Counted from the first letter of the stretch, positions 19,558-28,492 are shown. The stretch: DNA of 64,000 nucleotides from AP-15 sp963712825 (GCA_963712825.1 CAVQJP010000013.1:62001-126000); one strand, 5' to 3'. The notes: generated by a model from the letters alone, not told the origin. Numbers and translations are program-made.

Positions 19558-20538
19558 CTAGGGTTCGCCGAGAAATCCGGCGACCAAGGCGCGGGCGGCT
19601 TCGGCGGGGTTGCGGGCGCCCGAAACCACGTCGGCCTCGACCGCGGCGAGGCGCTCGGCGACGGCGGGAGCGGTGCGAAAATGTTCGATCAGGCCGGCGT
19701 CGATTTCGGCCCACAAGGCCGCCCGCGCCTGGTCGCGGCGGCGCTCAACCCAGGCGCCCGTCGCTTCGCGCCCGGCGCGGAACCGTGCCACGTCGTCCCA
19801 GATCTCGGCGACGCCGAGGCCTTCGAGCGCCGAGACCGCACGCACCGGCACCTCCCATTCGCCGCTTGGCGGGTGGATCAGCCGCATCGCGCTTCCATAG
19901 TCGGCGGCGGTGCGCTGCGCCACCTCGGCAAGATCGCCGTCGGCCTTGTTGACGAGGACGAGATCGGCGAGCTCGACGATACCGCGCTTGATCCCCTGCA
20001 ACTCGTCGCCCGCCGCGGGCGGCAGGATCAGCACCAGCATGTCGGTCATTTCGGCGACCGCGGTCTCGGACTGGCCAACGCCCACACTTTCGACGATAAC
20101 CGCGTCAAACCCTGCGGCTTCGCACAGCAAGATCGCCTCGCGCGTATGCCGCGAAGCACCGCCGCGGCTGAGACCGGCCGAGGACGGGCGGATAAAGGCA
20201 TCGGGCGAGCGCGCCAATTCGGCCATCCGCGTCTTGTCGGCGAGAATGGCGCCGCCGCCGCGCTTTGAGGCGGGATCGATGGCGAGCACCGCGACATGCC
20301 GGCCGCGGGCCACGCCGTCGAGGCCAAAGCGTTCGACAAAGGTCGATTTGCCGGCACCCGGCGGCCCCGAAACGCCGATGCGGAAGCTGTTGCCGGCATA
20401 GGGCGAGGCCGCCGCGAGCAGCGCTTCGGCTTGCGCGCGATGGTCGGGCCGGGTCGACTCGACGAGGGTAATTGCGCGGGCGAGCGCGCGCCGGTCGCCA
20501 CGCCGGAGCAGCGGCAGCAGGGCCGGCGGCGCCGTCAC
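19558..20538 (-). CDS. meaB: MeaB/ArgK-type G3E GTPase (methylmalonyl-CoA mutase chaperone family)
   Basis: A G3E P-loop GTPase of the MeaB/MMAA/ArgK family. These protect B12-dependent acyl-CoA mutases and help load or reactivate their cobalamin. Visible motifs are the P-loop GPPGAGKST, the switch/Mg segment AIDPASKRGGGAILADKTRM, the Walker B region VIVESVGVGQSE and the base-recognition NKADGD. I chose the GTG at 20538, which overlaps the receiver gene's stop as GTGA; an in-frame start at 20589 would overlap that gene by 55 bp. No mutase gene lies in the window, so its partner is elsewhere. Confidence 0.9.
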   Translation of the reverse strand: MTAPPALLPLLRRGDRRALARAITLVESTRPDHRAQAEALLAAASPYAGNSFRIGVSGPPGAGKSTFVERFGLDGVARGRHVAVLAIDPASKRGGGAILADKTRMAELARSPDAFIRPSSAGLSRGGASRHTREAILLCEAAGFDAVIVESVGVGQSETAVAEMTDMLVLILPPAAGDELQGIKRGIVELADLVLVNKADGDLAEVAQRTAADYGSAMRLIHPPSGEWEVPVRAVSALEGLGVAEIWDDVARFRAGREATGAWVERRRDQARAALWAEIDAGLIEHFRTAPAVAERLAAVEADVVSGARNPAEAARALVAGFLGEP

Positions 20539-20954
20539 CCGCTTCGCGGCGGGAAATGCGAGCCGTCGCGCCGCTTGCGGCGGACGCATTCGATCGCCGC
20601 CACGGTCAGGATCTGATCGACCACGGTCATCAGGTCGCCCATCCGGAACGGCTTCAGCAGATAGTATCGGCCGCTCTGCTCCAAACGCTCGGAATGGCGG
20701 TGGTCGCCGGTCGTCAGGATGACGCCGCAGCCTTGCTGATGGGCGAGCTCGGCGAGCGCGAAACCGTCCTTGTCGCCGGGCTGGGTGATGTCGATCATCA
20801 CGATGTCGAAATCGTCTTCGTCGAGCTTGCCCTCCATCTCGGCCCCGGTCTCGGCGGTCGAAAACAGAAAACCCTCCTCGTCAAATGCTTCGCCCAGCAA
20901 TTCGCGGATGTAATCGTCATTTTCGACGATCAGCACCTTGCAGATACGCGCCAT
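20535..20954 (-). CDS. single-domain response regulator (CheY-like receiver)
   Basis: A 139-residue protein consisting of one receiver domain. It shows the acidic pair (ENDD), the phospho-acceptor Asp in IVMIDI, the switch Thr in LTTGD and the conserved Lys in LLKPF. There is no output domain; the C-terminus is a basic tail (CVRRKRRDGS). The ATG at 20954 follows GGGAGAAC. It lies between an Atm1-type ABC gene (41 bp upstream) and the meaB-type gene (GTGA overlap), which suggests cotranscription, but no histidine kinase is nearby. The signalling partner is unknown. Confidence 0.92.
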   Translation of the reverse strand: MARICKVLIVENDDYIRELLGEAFDEEGFLFSTAETGAEMEGKLDEDDFDIVMIDITQPGDKDGFALAELAHQQGCGVILTTGDHRHSERLEQSGRYYLLKPFRMGDLMTVVDQILTVAAIECVRRKRRDGSHFPPRSG

Positions 20955-20995
20955 TTGTTCTCCCGGTCGCTTTTGCGTTTTCGTCTTTAGCAGGC

Positions 20996-22834
20996 TCACG
21001 CATCCGCAAGCGCCGCTTCGCGGCGAGCCGCCTCCTGCTGGCGCATCCACATGTCGGCATATACACCGCCGCGGCGCAGCAAAGTGCCGTGGTTCCCGCG
21101 CTCGACGACCCGCCCATGGTCGAGCACCAGGATCTCGTCGGCGTCGACAACCGTCGACAGGCGGTGGGCGATGACCAGGGTCGTGCGGTCGGCCGACACC
21201 TCGGCGAGATTTGCCTGGATCTCGCGCTCGGTGCGGGTGTCGAGCGCCGAGGTCGCCTCGTCGAACACCAGAATCTTCGGCGCCTTTAGTATCACTCGCG
21301 CGATCGCAACGCGCTGCTTTTCGCCGCCCGACAATTTGAGGCCGCGCTCGCCCACCATCGTGTCGTAGCCGTCCGGCAGCGAAGCGACAAAATCGTGGAT
21401 ATGGGCGAGGCGCGCCGCCTCCTCGACCGCCGCACGCGCGGCACCGGGCCGGCCATAGGCGATGTTGTAAAATATCGTGTCGTTGAACAGCACGGTGTCC
21501 TGCGGCACGACCCCAATCGCCTGCCTCAGGCTGTCCTGGGTGACTTCGCGGACGTCCTCACCGTCGATCTCGACCGCACCCGCGCCGACATCCCAAAAGC
21601 GGAACAGCAACCGGGCAATCGTCGACTTGCCCGCACCGCTCGGCCCGACGATCGCGAGCTTCGCGCCCGCCGGTACTCTGAAATCGACATCGAGCAGGAT
21701 CGGCCGCCGGCTGTCGTAACCGAAATCGACGTGGCGAAACGCGACCGTACCCGCGCCAACCGGCAATGCCGGCGCGCCTGGCCGGTCCTCGATTTCGGGC
21801 TTGATCGCCATCAATGCGGTCATCTGCTCGAGGTCGGCCAAGGATTGCTTGATGTTGCGGTAGACGACTCCGAGAAAATTGAGCGGCGTGTAAAGCTGGA
21901 TCAGATAGGCGTTGACCAGGACGAAGTCGCCGACCGTCATGACGCGCGCCGCGACGCCCTCGCCGGCGAGGATCATGACCCCGACCAGCCCGACGGCGAT
22001 GATGACGCCCTGGCCGAGGTTGAGTGCCGCGAGCGTGGTTTCGCTTTTGACCGCGGCATGCTCGTAGGCGCGCAACGCCACATCGTAACGCTTCGCCTCA
22101 TGCTCCTCATTGGCGAAATACTTGACCGTCTCGAAATTTAAGAGGCTGTCGATCGCCTTGGTGTTGGCTTCGCTGTTGCGGTCGTTCATGTCGCGGCGAA
22201 AGCGCACCCGCCAGTCGGTCACGAGAAAGGTGAAGCCGATATACATGACGATCGTCGCCAGGGTGACGGCGGCAAAGGTCCAGTCGTAGAGCCGCCACAG
22301 GATCGCGCAGGCGAGCAGGATCTCGACAAAGGTCGGGACGATGTTGAACAGCAGAAACGACAGCAGGAACTCGATCCCGGCGGTGCCGCGCTCGATCGCG
22401 CGCGACAGCCCGCCGGTACGGCGATCGAGGTGAAAGCGCAGCGCCAGCGCGTGGACATGGCGAAACGCCGACAGCGCGATCTGCCGCACCGCGCGTTGCG
22501 TGACCTTGGCAAAAGCGGCGTTGCGCAATTCGTTAAAGCCCTGCGCCATGACGCGGGCGAGGCCATAGGCGACGACCAGCGCCACCGGCACGGCGACGAT
22601 CGCCTTGCCCGGCGCCAGCGCGTCGACCGCGTGCTTGTACAGAAACGGGACCGAGATGTTGAGGAGCCGGCCGGCGACCAGAAAGCTGATGGCGAGCACA
22701 ACGCGCAGCCGCAACTCGGCCGAATTCCGCGGCCACAGATAGGGGGCGAGCGAGCGCAGCGCCCGCAATTCGTCGTTGAGGCGGCCCTTTTGTCGAGGCG
22801 GACCCGGGGTGACCGGCCGCCCGCGCCGGCTCAT
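20996..22834 (-). CDS. ABC transporter, Atm1-type exporter (fused membrane and ATPase domains)
   Basis: A 612-residue half transporter with six N-terminal transmembrane helices followed by one ATPase domain. The ATPase has Walker A GPSGAGKST, signature LSGGEKQR, Walker B ILVFDEATSALD and the switch His in VIAHRLSTV. The membrane domain carries NLGQGVIIAVGL and AIDSLLNFETVKYF, typical of the Atm1/HMT1 group that exports glutathione-linked sulfur or heavy-metal species in alphaproteobacteria. The ATG at 22834 overlaps the MFS stop as ATGA, so the two are one operon. The exact substrate is an inference from family. Confidence 0.9.
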   Translation of the reverse strand: MSRRGRPVTPGPPRQKGRLNDELRALRSLAPYLWPRNSAELRLRVVLAISFLVAGRLLNISVPFLYKHAVDALAPGKAIVAVPVALVVAYGLARVMAQGFNELRNAAFAKVTQRAVRQIALSAFRHVHALALRFHLDRRTGGLSRAIERGTAGIEFLLSFLLFNIVPTFVEILLACAILWRLYDWTFAAVTLATIVMYIGFTFLVTDWRVRFRRDMNDRNSEANTKAIDSLLNFETVKYFANEEHEAKRYDVALRAYEHAAVKSETTLAALNLGQGVIIAVGLVGVMILAGEGVAARVMTVGDFVLVNAYLIQLYTPLNFLGVVYRNIKQSLADLEQMTALMAIKPEIEDRPGAPALPVGAGTVAFRHVDFGYDSRRPILLDVDFRVPAGAKLAIVGPSGAGKSTIARLLFRFWDVGAGAVEIDGEDVREVTQDSLRQAIGVVPQDTVLFNDTIFYNIAYGRPGAARAAVEEAARLAHIHDFVASLPDGYDTMVGERGLKLSGGEKQRVAIARVILKAPKILVFDEATSALDTRTEREIQANLAEVSADRTTLVIAHRLSTVVDADEILVLDHGRVVERGNHGTLLRRGGVYADMWMRQQEAARREAALADA

Positions 22835-24036
22835 CGCGCCGAACCGAGCGGCGGCTCGGGTTCGACGACCGGTGCCGCACCAAGCCCGCCGAACAGGTTC
22901 AGCGCCAGGACAAAGGCGACGGCGACGATCGCCGCCCCCGACAGAAACGGGCTGCTGTGGCTGAGATCGGCAAACAGGTAACCGGCCAAGGGCGGCCCGA
23001 TCACCCGCGCCAGGCTGCCCACCGACTGGGTGACGCCCAGCACCTGGCCCTGCTCGCCGCTGCCGGCGCGGCGCGAAACCAGGCTGTTCAATGCCGGCTG
23101 GGTCAGGCCGAGCCCGACCGCCAGCACCGCAAAGGCGACGGCGAGCACCGCCACGTCGCGCGAAAACGGCACGATGACGAGCCCGATCGCGAGCAGCACG
23201 AGGCCGAGCAGCAGCAGCCGCTCCTCGCCGTAGCGCTTGGTCAGGCGGCGGGTCAGCCCGCCCTGCATGACCGCCGACAACAGGCCGAGATAGGCAAAGA
23301 CAAAGCCCACCTTCTCCGGCCCCCAATCCAATTGCCGCAAGGCCCACAGCGCAAAGATGCTTTCCATTGCGGCAAAGGCGAGGATGACGAGGAAAAAGAT
23401 CGCGATCAGCCGCGACAGCACCGGGCGGCGCAGCGCCCCGAGGATCAAGCCGATGCGGCCCGGCGCCGAGGCCGCGCCGCGCCGCGCCGGCGCGAGGCTC
23501 TCGCGCAGCACGAAAAGGACGCCGCAAAGGGCCGCCAGCGACAGGCCGGCGGCGACCCAGGCCGGGGTCTGCAGGTTGGCGGTGGCGGGGTTGTTGCCGG
23601 CGAGAAACCCGCCGAGCGCCGGCCCGAAAATAAAGCCGAGGCCAAAGGCGGCGCCGATCATGCCCATGCCGTGGGCGCGTTCCTCGGGCTTGGTGATGTC
23701 GGCGATATAGGCCTGGGCGGCGGCGATGTTGCCGGCGCATGCGCCGGCGAGCGCGCGTGCCGCAAACAGCATCCACAGCGTGTCGGCGGCGCCAAGCCAA
23801 AGGTAGGCGAGCGCCGAGGCCGCCATGCTCGCCATCAGCACCGGACGGCGGCCGACGCGATCGCTGAGCCGGCCCCACAACGGGGCCGCGACGAGCTGCA
23901 TCAGCGAGTAGGTCGCGAGCAGCCACGTCACCTCGGGCGCCGTGGCGCCGAACCGCACCCCGTAAAACGGCAGCAGCGGAATGACGAGACCGAACCCGAT
24001 CAGGTCGATGAGGACGATGAGAAACAGGATCGGCAT
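22831..24036 (-). CDS. MFS transporter, TetA-like drug:H+ antiporter
   Basis: A 401-residue, 12-helix major facilitator. The N-terminus is ILFLIVLIDLIGFGLVIPLL and loop 2-3 carries motif A (GRLSDRVGRRPVL). The segment FGLGFIFGPALGG resembles motif C of antiporters, and the closest recognisable group is TCR/Tet. The ATG at 24036 has only a weak ribosome site, but the protein begins exactly where TetA relatives begin. It is first in the operon with the Atm1-type exporter. Whether it exports a drug or a metabolite cannot be told. Confidence 0.88.
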   Translation of the reverse strand: MPILFLIVLIDLIGFGLVIPLLPFYGVRFGATAPEVTWLLATYSLMQLVAAPLWGRLSDRVGRRPVLMASMAASALAYLWLGAADTLWMLFAARALAGACAGNIAAAQAYIADITKPEERAHGMGMIGAAFGLGFIFGPALGGFLAGNNPATANLQTPAWVAAGLSLAALCGVLFVLRESLAPARRGAASAPGRIGLILGALRRPVLSRLIAIFFLVILAFAAMESIFALWALRQLDWGPEKVGFVFAYLGLLSAVMQGGLTRRLTKRYGEERLLLLGLVLLAIGLVIVPFSRDVAVLAVAFAVLAVGLGLTQPALNSLVSRRAGSGEQGQVLGVTQSVGSLARVIGPPLAGYLFADLSHSSPFLSGAAIVAVAFVLALNLFGGLGAAPVVEPEPPLGSAR

Positions 24037-24285
24037 GTCCGTGGGGTGATATCGCGCCGCCGCCGCACCCGGCAAGGGTCTCGTCGCCGCGCCCCGATAT
24101 CCGCGCGGTCGCCGGAGCGGCGCTGGCGAGGGCCCAGGCCGGCTTCCGTCCGCCTCCAATTCGGGTCAGCAGAACGGCGAGTCTGGTGCTGGGCGCCTTT
24201 ATATTTCGAAGATCGAGCCCATTGAGATCGGGGATAGTGGAAGGCTGGCGAATTGGCATTGATGCTGGCCAAAACCTAGGAGGCG

Positions 24286-24480
24286 TTGCTGGCGGCCGGC
24301 GCACCGAAAGAAAAGGCGGACGGGGCGGCCGAGGAAATCGCCGCCTATGAGACTCGTTTTGCCAAGATCGACACCGATCTCGCTATCCTGAAATGGATGA
24401 TTGCCGGGCTGTACGCCCTCGGTGCGCCGAGCATATGGCTCCTGCTCCGCGTCGCTTCCAAAGTCGGCGCGCTCGGATAG
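24286..24480 (+). CDS. small membrane protein, DUF1640/CCDC90-like C-terminus (possible remnant)
   Basis: A 64-residue reading frame with an N-terminal helix rich in Ala/Glu/Lys, the segment ETRFAKIDTDLAILKWM and one C-terminal transmembrane helix (IAGLYALGAPSIWLLLRV). This is the layout of the end of small CCDC90/DUF1640-like proteins. The start is uncertain: the only in-frame candidate is TTG at 24286, just 2 bp after an AGGAGG. Upstream, in the same frame, a stop (TAG, 24277-24279) follows a plausible helix start, so the gene may be truncated. Low confidence. Confidence 0.4.
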   Translation: MLAAGAPKEKADGAAEEIAAYETRFAKIDTDLAILKWMIAGLYALGAPSIWLLLRVASKVGALG

Positions 24481-24655
24481 CAGGGCTTCCGCGACGACTA
24501 CGGACTGCCAGTCGGGCCGGGCGGGCAGCGGGCTCGGCGCGGCTGATCGGAATCGAACCCTCCCCAACCTGCTAAGGCCGTCGACAGCCTGCTTGCTCAT
24601 TAACGAAGCGCTAGGCAGGATGCGGCACCACCGAGTGCAGACCAGGGAGAAGTCG

Positions 24656-26200
24656 ATGAACGGCGCGGAAAGCTTGGTGCGCACCTTGGTCGGCGGCGGG
24701 GTCGATGTGTGCTTTGCCAACCCCGGCACCTCGGAGATGCATTTTGTTGCGGCACTCGACCGGGTCGACGGCATGCGCTGCGTGCTGGGCCTGTTCGAGG
24801 GTGTCGTCACCGGGGCCGCCGACGGCTATGCCCGGATGAGCGAAAACCCGGCCGCGACCCTGCTGCACCTCGGCCCCGGTCTCGCCAACGGGCTTGCCAA
24901 CATTCACAACGCCAACAAGGCGGCCTCGCCGATGGTCAACATCGTCGGCGACCACGCCACCTACCACCGCAAATACGATGCACCGTTGACCTCGGACATC
25001 GAGGGGCTGGCGCGGCCGTCCTCGCACTGGGTCAAGACGTCGCCCGACGCAAAGTCGATCGCCGCCGACGGCGCCGCCGCGATCGCCGCCGCGCGCAAAT
25101 CGCCGGGCCAGATCGCGACTCTGATCCTGCCCGCCGACACCGCCTGGAACGAGGGCTCGGGCCCGGCCCCGGTGCCGCCGCCGGCAGTTTCGGAGCCGGT
25201 CTCGACTGAGGCGGTCGCCGCGGCGGCGAAAGCGCTGCGCTCGGGCGAACCGTGCCTGATCCTCGTCACCGGGCGGGCATTGCGCCAAGAGGGGCTCGAG
25301 CTCGCCGGCAAGATCGCCGCCAAGACCGGGGCGCGGCTGATGGCGCAGGGCTCGAACGCGCGCACCCAGCGCGGCCGCGGGCGGGTGTTTTTGGAGCGCG
25401 TGCCCTATGTCGTCGACCAGGCGACGAAGGTATTGGCGGGGCTCAAGCACGTCATCCTGGTCGGCGCCAAGATGCCGGTCGCGTTTTTCGCCTATCCCGA
25501 CAAGCCGAGCCTGTTGGCGCCCTCCGATGCGCGGGGCCATGTGCTGGCCCGGCTCGACCAGGACATGGTCGGCGCGCTCGAAGCGCTCGCCGAGGAGGTC
25601 GGCGCGCGCGGGACCCCGGCGCCGGTCGTCAACGACCCGGCCCCGACAAAAGGGACCGGCCGGATCACGCCCGAGGCGCTGGGCGCCTCGCTCGGCGCGC
25701 TGTTGCCGGAGAACGCGGTTGTCGTCGACGAGGCGGTGACGACCGGGCGCGGCTTTTTCGCGCCGACCAGATCGGCCGCCCCGCATGACTGGCTCTCCAA
25801 CATGGGCGGCTCGATCGGCCTCGGCATGCCGCTCGCGACCGGGGCGGCAATCGCCTGCCCCGATCGCAAGGTCGTGACCTTGGAAGGCGACGGCAGTGCG
25901 ATGTACACGGTGCAGGCCTTGTGGACGCAGGCGCGCGAAGGGCTCGACGTGACGACGCTGCTGTTCTCGAACCGCAGCTATCAGATTCTAAAGGGGGAGC
26001 TCGCCAATGTCGGCGCCGGCAATCCCGGCCGCAAGGCGCTCGACATGCTCGACCTCGTCAGTCCCGACCTCGATTTCGTCACCCTGGCGAAGGGCATGGG
26101 TGTCCCCGGCGGGCGCGCCGCCGACATGGACGAGTTCAACCGCCGGCTCGCCGAGGGGATCGCCACCCCCGGCCCCTACCTCGTCGAAGTGGTGTTCTGA
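24656..26200 (+). CDS. thiamine diphosphate-dependent enzyme, acetolactate synthase-like
   Basis: A 514-residue ThDP enzyme. The Pyr domain has FANPGTSEMHFV and the catalytic Glu at 48 in FEGVVTGAADGYARM. The PP domain has the cofactor motif starting LEGDGSAMYT and ending in a variant SNRSY rather than NN. The ATG at 24656 follows GGGAG. It belongs to a compact group commonly annotated as acetolactate synthase but lacking an adjacent small subunit, so the true reaction is uncertain. It is the third ThDP paralog in this window and is clearly diverged from the other two. Confidence 0.85.
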   Translation: MNGAESLVRTLVGGGVDVCFANPGTSEMHFVAALDRVDGMRCVLGLFEGVVTGAADGYARMSENPAATLLHLGPGLANGLANIHNANKAASPMVNIVGDHATYHRKYDAPLTSDIEGLARPSSHWVKTSPDAKSIAADGAAAIAAARKSPGQIATLILPADTAWNEGSGPAPVPPPAVSEPVSTEAVAAAAKALRSGEPCLILVTGRALRQEGLELAGKIAAKTGARLMAQGSNARTQRGRGRVFLERVPYVVDQATKVLAGLKHVILVGAKMPVAFFAYPDKPSLLAPSDARGHVLARLDQDMVGALEALAEEVGARGTPAPVVNDPAPTKGTGRITPEALGASLGALLPENAVVVDEAVTTGRGFFAPTRSAAPHDWLSNMGGSIGLGMPLATGAAIACPDRKVVTLEGDGSAMYTVQALWTQAREGLDVTTLLFSNRSYQILKGELANVGAGNPGRKALDMLDLVSPDLDFVTLAKGMGVPGGRAADMDEFNRRLAEGIATPGPYLVEVVF

Positions 26201-26311
26201 ACGCACTTGTGCGGCGCTTCACAGCCCTACCGGGGTAACCGTACGCCATCCGGCGGCTCATCATAAAAAGCGCGACAGCCGCAACCCCGCCGACGCGGAT
26301 TACGTCCGCTC

Positions 26312-26367
26312 GCGCCTTGGTCCTCTGGCGCCTTGGTCCTCTGGCGCCTTGGTCCTCTGGCGCCTTG
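26312..26367. repeat. 16-bp tandem repeat, 3.5 copies
   Basis: The unit GCGCCTTGGTCCTCTG starts at 26312, 26328, 26344 and (partial) 26360 with no mismatches. It lies in the 417-bp gap between the third ThDP gene and the His-rich protein gene. Apart from this array and the ribosome site of the next gene I see nothing else in the gap. Confidence 0.9.
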
Positions 26368-26617
26368 ACGGCATCGGCGGCGAGAACGTGATCGCCAGTG
26401 GAATTATTCCCATCCACGCCACCGCGATAAATCATCGCAAGGGTGTGTCGACCAGCGTTCGTGGCGGGAAGGCATGATTAATGGCGATGGTTAGCCGAAG
26501 TTCGGTCAGCCAAAAGTTTCTTTTTGTCGGAACCTCGAATTCGCCGCTCGTGTTTGGATGATAACATGCGCGAAAGCGTTATCCCGCTGCGCTTGTGTTT
26601 GACAATTGGAGGAACCG

Positions 26618-27013
26618 ATGGACAAGAAGATCGCTGGGTTGCTCGGCGCCGCTGCCGGACTGGCGACGATGAGCACAGCGCAGGCTGCAATCAACCCTGC
26701 CCCCCTTTCGTCGAAAGCGCTGGGGGCGTCCTCTTATGCCGACCTGCTGGCGCCGATCCCGGACGCCGTAGCGCTGCTCGACGCCGACAACGCCGCGCGC
26801 GCCCAAAAATCGCCAGAGCCGGCGGCGGACGACATCGAGGTCGCTCAATACTATTCTTACACTTACCCGTATCCGCCTTACGCCTATCACCATCATCATC
26901 ACCATCACCACCGCTATTATCGCCGTTATTCGCACCACCACCATCACCACCACCATCACAACAGTACCTTTGTCGGCATTCCCGGCGTCGGCGGGGTAGT
27001 GGTCGGACGCTGA
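26618..27013 (+). CDS. His-rich exported protein
   Basis: A 131-residue protein with a Sec signal peptide (MDKKIAGLLGAAAGLATM, cleavage probably after AQA). A conserved-looking segment SSYADLLAPIPDAVALL follows, then a Tyr/Pro stretch and two long His runs of eight or more residues separated by RYYRRYS, and a Gly/Val-rich end (GIPGVGGVVVG). The ATG at 26618 follows GGAGG at 26608-26612. His runs of this kind bind Ni, Zn, Cu or Co, so a periplasmic metal-buffering role is plausible but unproven. I associate similar short His-rich exported proteins with alphaproteobacteria; I know no assigned function. Confidence 0.85.
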   Translation: MDKKIAGLLGAAAGLATMSTAQAAINPAPLSSKALGASSYADLLAPIPDAVALLDADNAARAQKSPEPAADDIEVAQYYSYTYPYPPYAYHHHHHHHHRYYRRYSHHHHHHHHHNSTFVGIPGVGGVVVGR

Positions 27014-27039
27014 TGACGGTAAGCTGATCCAAGGAAGGC

Positions 27040-27075
27040 CTGCCCGGAGGGCCGCCGGGAAATCCGGGCGGGAAA
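27040..27075. terminator. hairpin between convergent genes
   Basis: A GC-rich imperfect hairpin (CCGCC-GG-GAAAT-CC-G-GGCGG, about 27051-27071) lies between the convergent His-rich gene and the minus-strand gene at 27097. There is no U-tract, so a terminator role is tentative. Confidence 0.3.
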
Positions 27076-27096
27076 CCAAGGTTAAAGAGCGAGTGT

Positions 27097-27828
27097 TCAG
27101 CTCTCCGCTTCTTTCGCCTTGGCGCGGGCGGCGCGCAGGATGTGACGATAGGTGCCGTCGAACACGGTGTCGGTGGAAGAGGTCCAGGTCGTGTCTTTTG
27201 CCAGAGTGTCACGGCTGGCATGGATGCGCCGGCTGCGCATCTCGCGCTCGGCGGCTTCCTGTTCATCCATCGGCACCAGCTCGAACTGCGCTTCCGTTGG
27301 CAGAAACAGTATCTGCATAAACGGCTCGCCCGGCCGGAAGACATGGGTATGGCCGGCCGGCGGCGCCTTGAACACGACAAACGAGATCATCGGCCACCAG
27401 CTCGTGCGCAGCAGCGCCGGCACCGCGATCGGCACGTCGTCTTCCGATGACGTGTAAAAGCGCGGATGCGGCTCGGTCCGCACCGCAATGTCATCAGCGA
27501 CTTTTAGGTCGAGCAGCAGCTGATAGGTGTAATAGTCCTCGCCAAAGGGGCGAAACGGGGGCCACTGAATGCCGGTCTGCGGATCGCGCCCGAAATCGCC
27601 GTCCAACACCACCTGGCCGTCGCGTTTGGTCACGTGCAGCTCGTTGTCGAATGGATAAAACAGTTCAATGCCGTATTGCGCGGCTTCGTTGAACGGCATG
27701 CAGTGCCAGGCCTGCTCGTGCGCGCCGTCGCGCCGCGGCTCGGGCTTGCCGCCCCAGCCCGGCACTTCGAGCTTGGTGCGGCGCGGCGCCAGACGCGGCT
27801 CGAACAGCCGGTATTTGACGGTTTGCAT
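27097..27828 (-). CDS. conserved hypothetical protein
   Basis: A 243-residue soluble protein that I do not recognise with certainty. Features include WHCMPFNEAAQYGIELFYPF near residue 45, an acidic DGDFGRDPQTG turn, TSWWPMISFVVFKAPPAGHT in the centre, FRPGEPFMQILFLP and a charged C-terminal helix (AARAKAKEAES). The layout of a central GEPF motif after a beta-rich half is reminiscent of DUF6065 proteins, but this is only an impression. The ATG at 27828 follows GGAG. There is no signal peptide or membrane segment. It is convergent with the His-rich gene. Confidence 0.72.
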   Translation of the reverse strand: MQTVKYRLFEPRLAPRRTKLEVPGWGGKPEPRRDGAHEQAWHCMPFNEAAQYGIELFYPFDNELHVTKRDGQVVLDGDFGRDPQTGIQWPPFRPFGEDYYTYQLLLDLKVADDIAVRTEPHPRFYTSSEDDVPIAVPALLRTSWWPMISFVVFKAPPAGHTHVFRPGEPFMQILFLPTEAQFELVPMDEQEAAEREMRSRRIHASRDTLAKDTTWTSSTDTVFDGTYRHILRAARAKAKEAES

Positions 27829-28040
27829 CGCGATCTCCTCGATCCTCAAACCAATGCACGAGGATAACGCTTTTGGACACCGTTTTGCCGAGAGTGCCCT
27901 TTCGATCTCGCTCCCGTTGCCGGCGCTTGTAGGCTGGCTGAGACGGCTCTCCCTCGGCCAGCATGGCCATGAACGCCATTCGAGGGTTGTTCCGCGAGGC
28001 AAACCGGGCGACCATCCGGCTACGTCCGGGGAGGAATGCC

Positions 28041-28472
28041 ATGGTCAGGAGCGCAGTGCTGGCGTTGTGCGTCGGTCTGGCCGCTGCGGGCTCTGCCTCG
28101 GCGCAGACCGTCGCGACAATCCGGCAGCTCAACGACAAATGGGAAGACGCCTTTAACAAGGGCGACGTCGCCGCGGTCGCCGCGATGTATGCCGAGGACG
28201 CCCATGTGCTGCCGCCGGGCGGCAACATGGTCAAGGGACGCAGCGCGATCGAGGCCTTCTGGAAAACAGCGGGGCAGCAGGTTGGCGACGCCAAGCTCGT
28301 CACCGTTGACGTGCTGCCGCTCGGTCCGCGCGCCGCGCGCGAGATCGGCACCGTCACCCTCGAAACGAAAGCCCAGCCGCCGCAGCAGGTCGTCGGCAAA
28401 TACGTGGTCGTCTGGCGTAAGATCGGCGGGCGGTGGCTGCTCGCGACCGACATCTGGAACATGAACAAATAG
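28041..28472 (+). CDS. exported SnoaL/DUF4440-like protein (NTF2 fold)
   Basis: A 143-residue protein with a signal peptide (VRSAVLALCVGLAAAGSASA, cleavage before QT) and an NTF2-like domain: FNKGDVAAVAAMYAEDAHVLPPGG, then IEAFW and a C-terminal strand pair ending GRWLLATDIWNMN. This pattern is typical of SgcJ/EcaC/DUF4440 proteins, which form cone-shaped pockets and range from enzymes to binding proteins. The ATG at 28041 follows GGGGAGGAATGCC; the frame is open upstream to 27963 but without family similarity. It lies 20 bp before the isochorismatase gene, so cotranscription is likely. The ligand is unknown. Confidence 0.83.
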   Translation: MVRSAVLALCVGLAAAGSASAQTVATIRQLNDKWEDAFNKGDVAAVAAMYAEDAHVLPPGGNMVKGRSAIEAFWKTAGQQVGDAKLVTVDVLPLGPRAAREIGTVTLETKAQPPQQVVGKYVVVWRKIGGRWLLATDIWNMNK

Positions 28473-28492
28473 CAATCGGCGAGGAGGCTGCG

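Noticed and set aside
26312..26367. CRISPR array
   Set aside because: Units are directly adjacent with no spacers.
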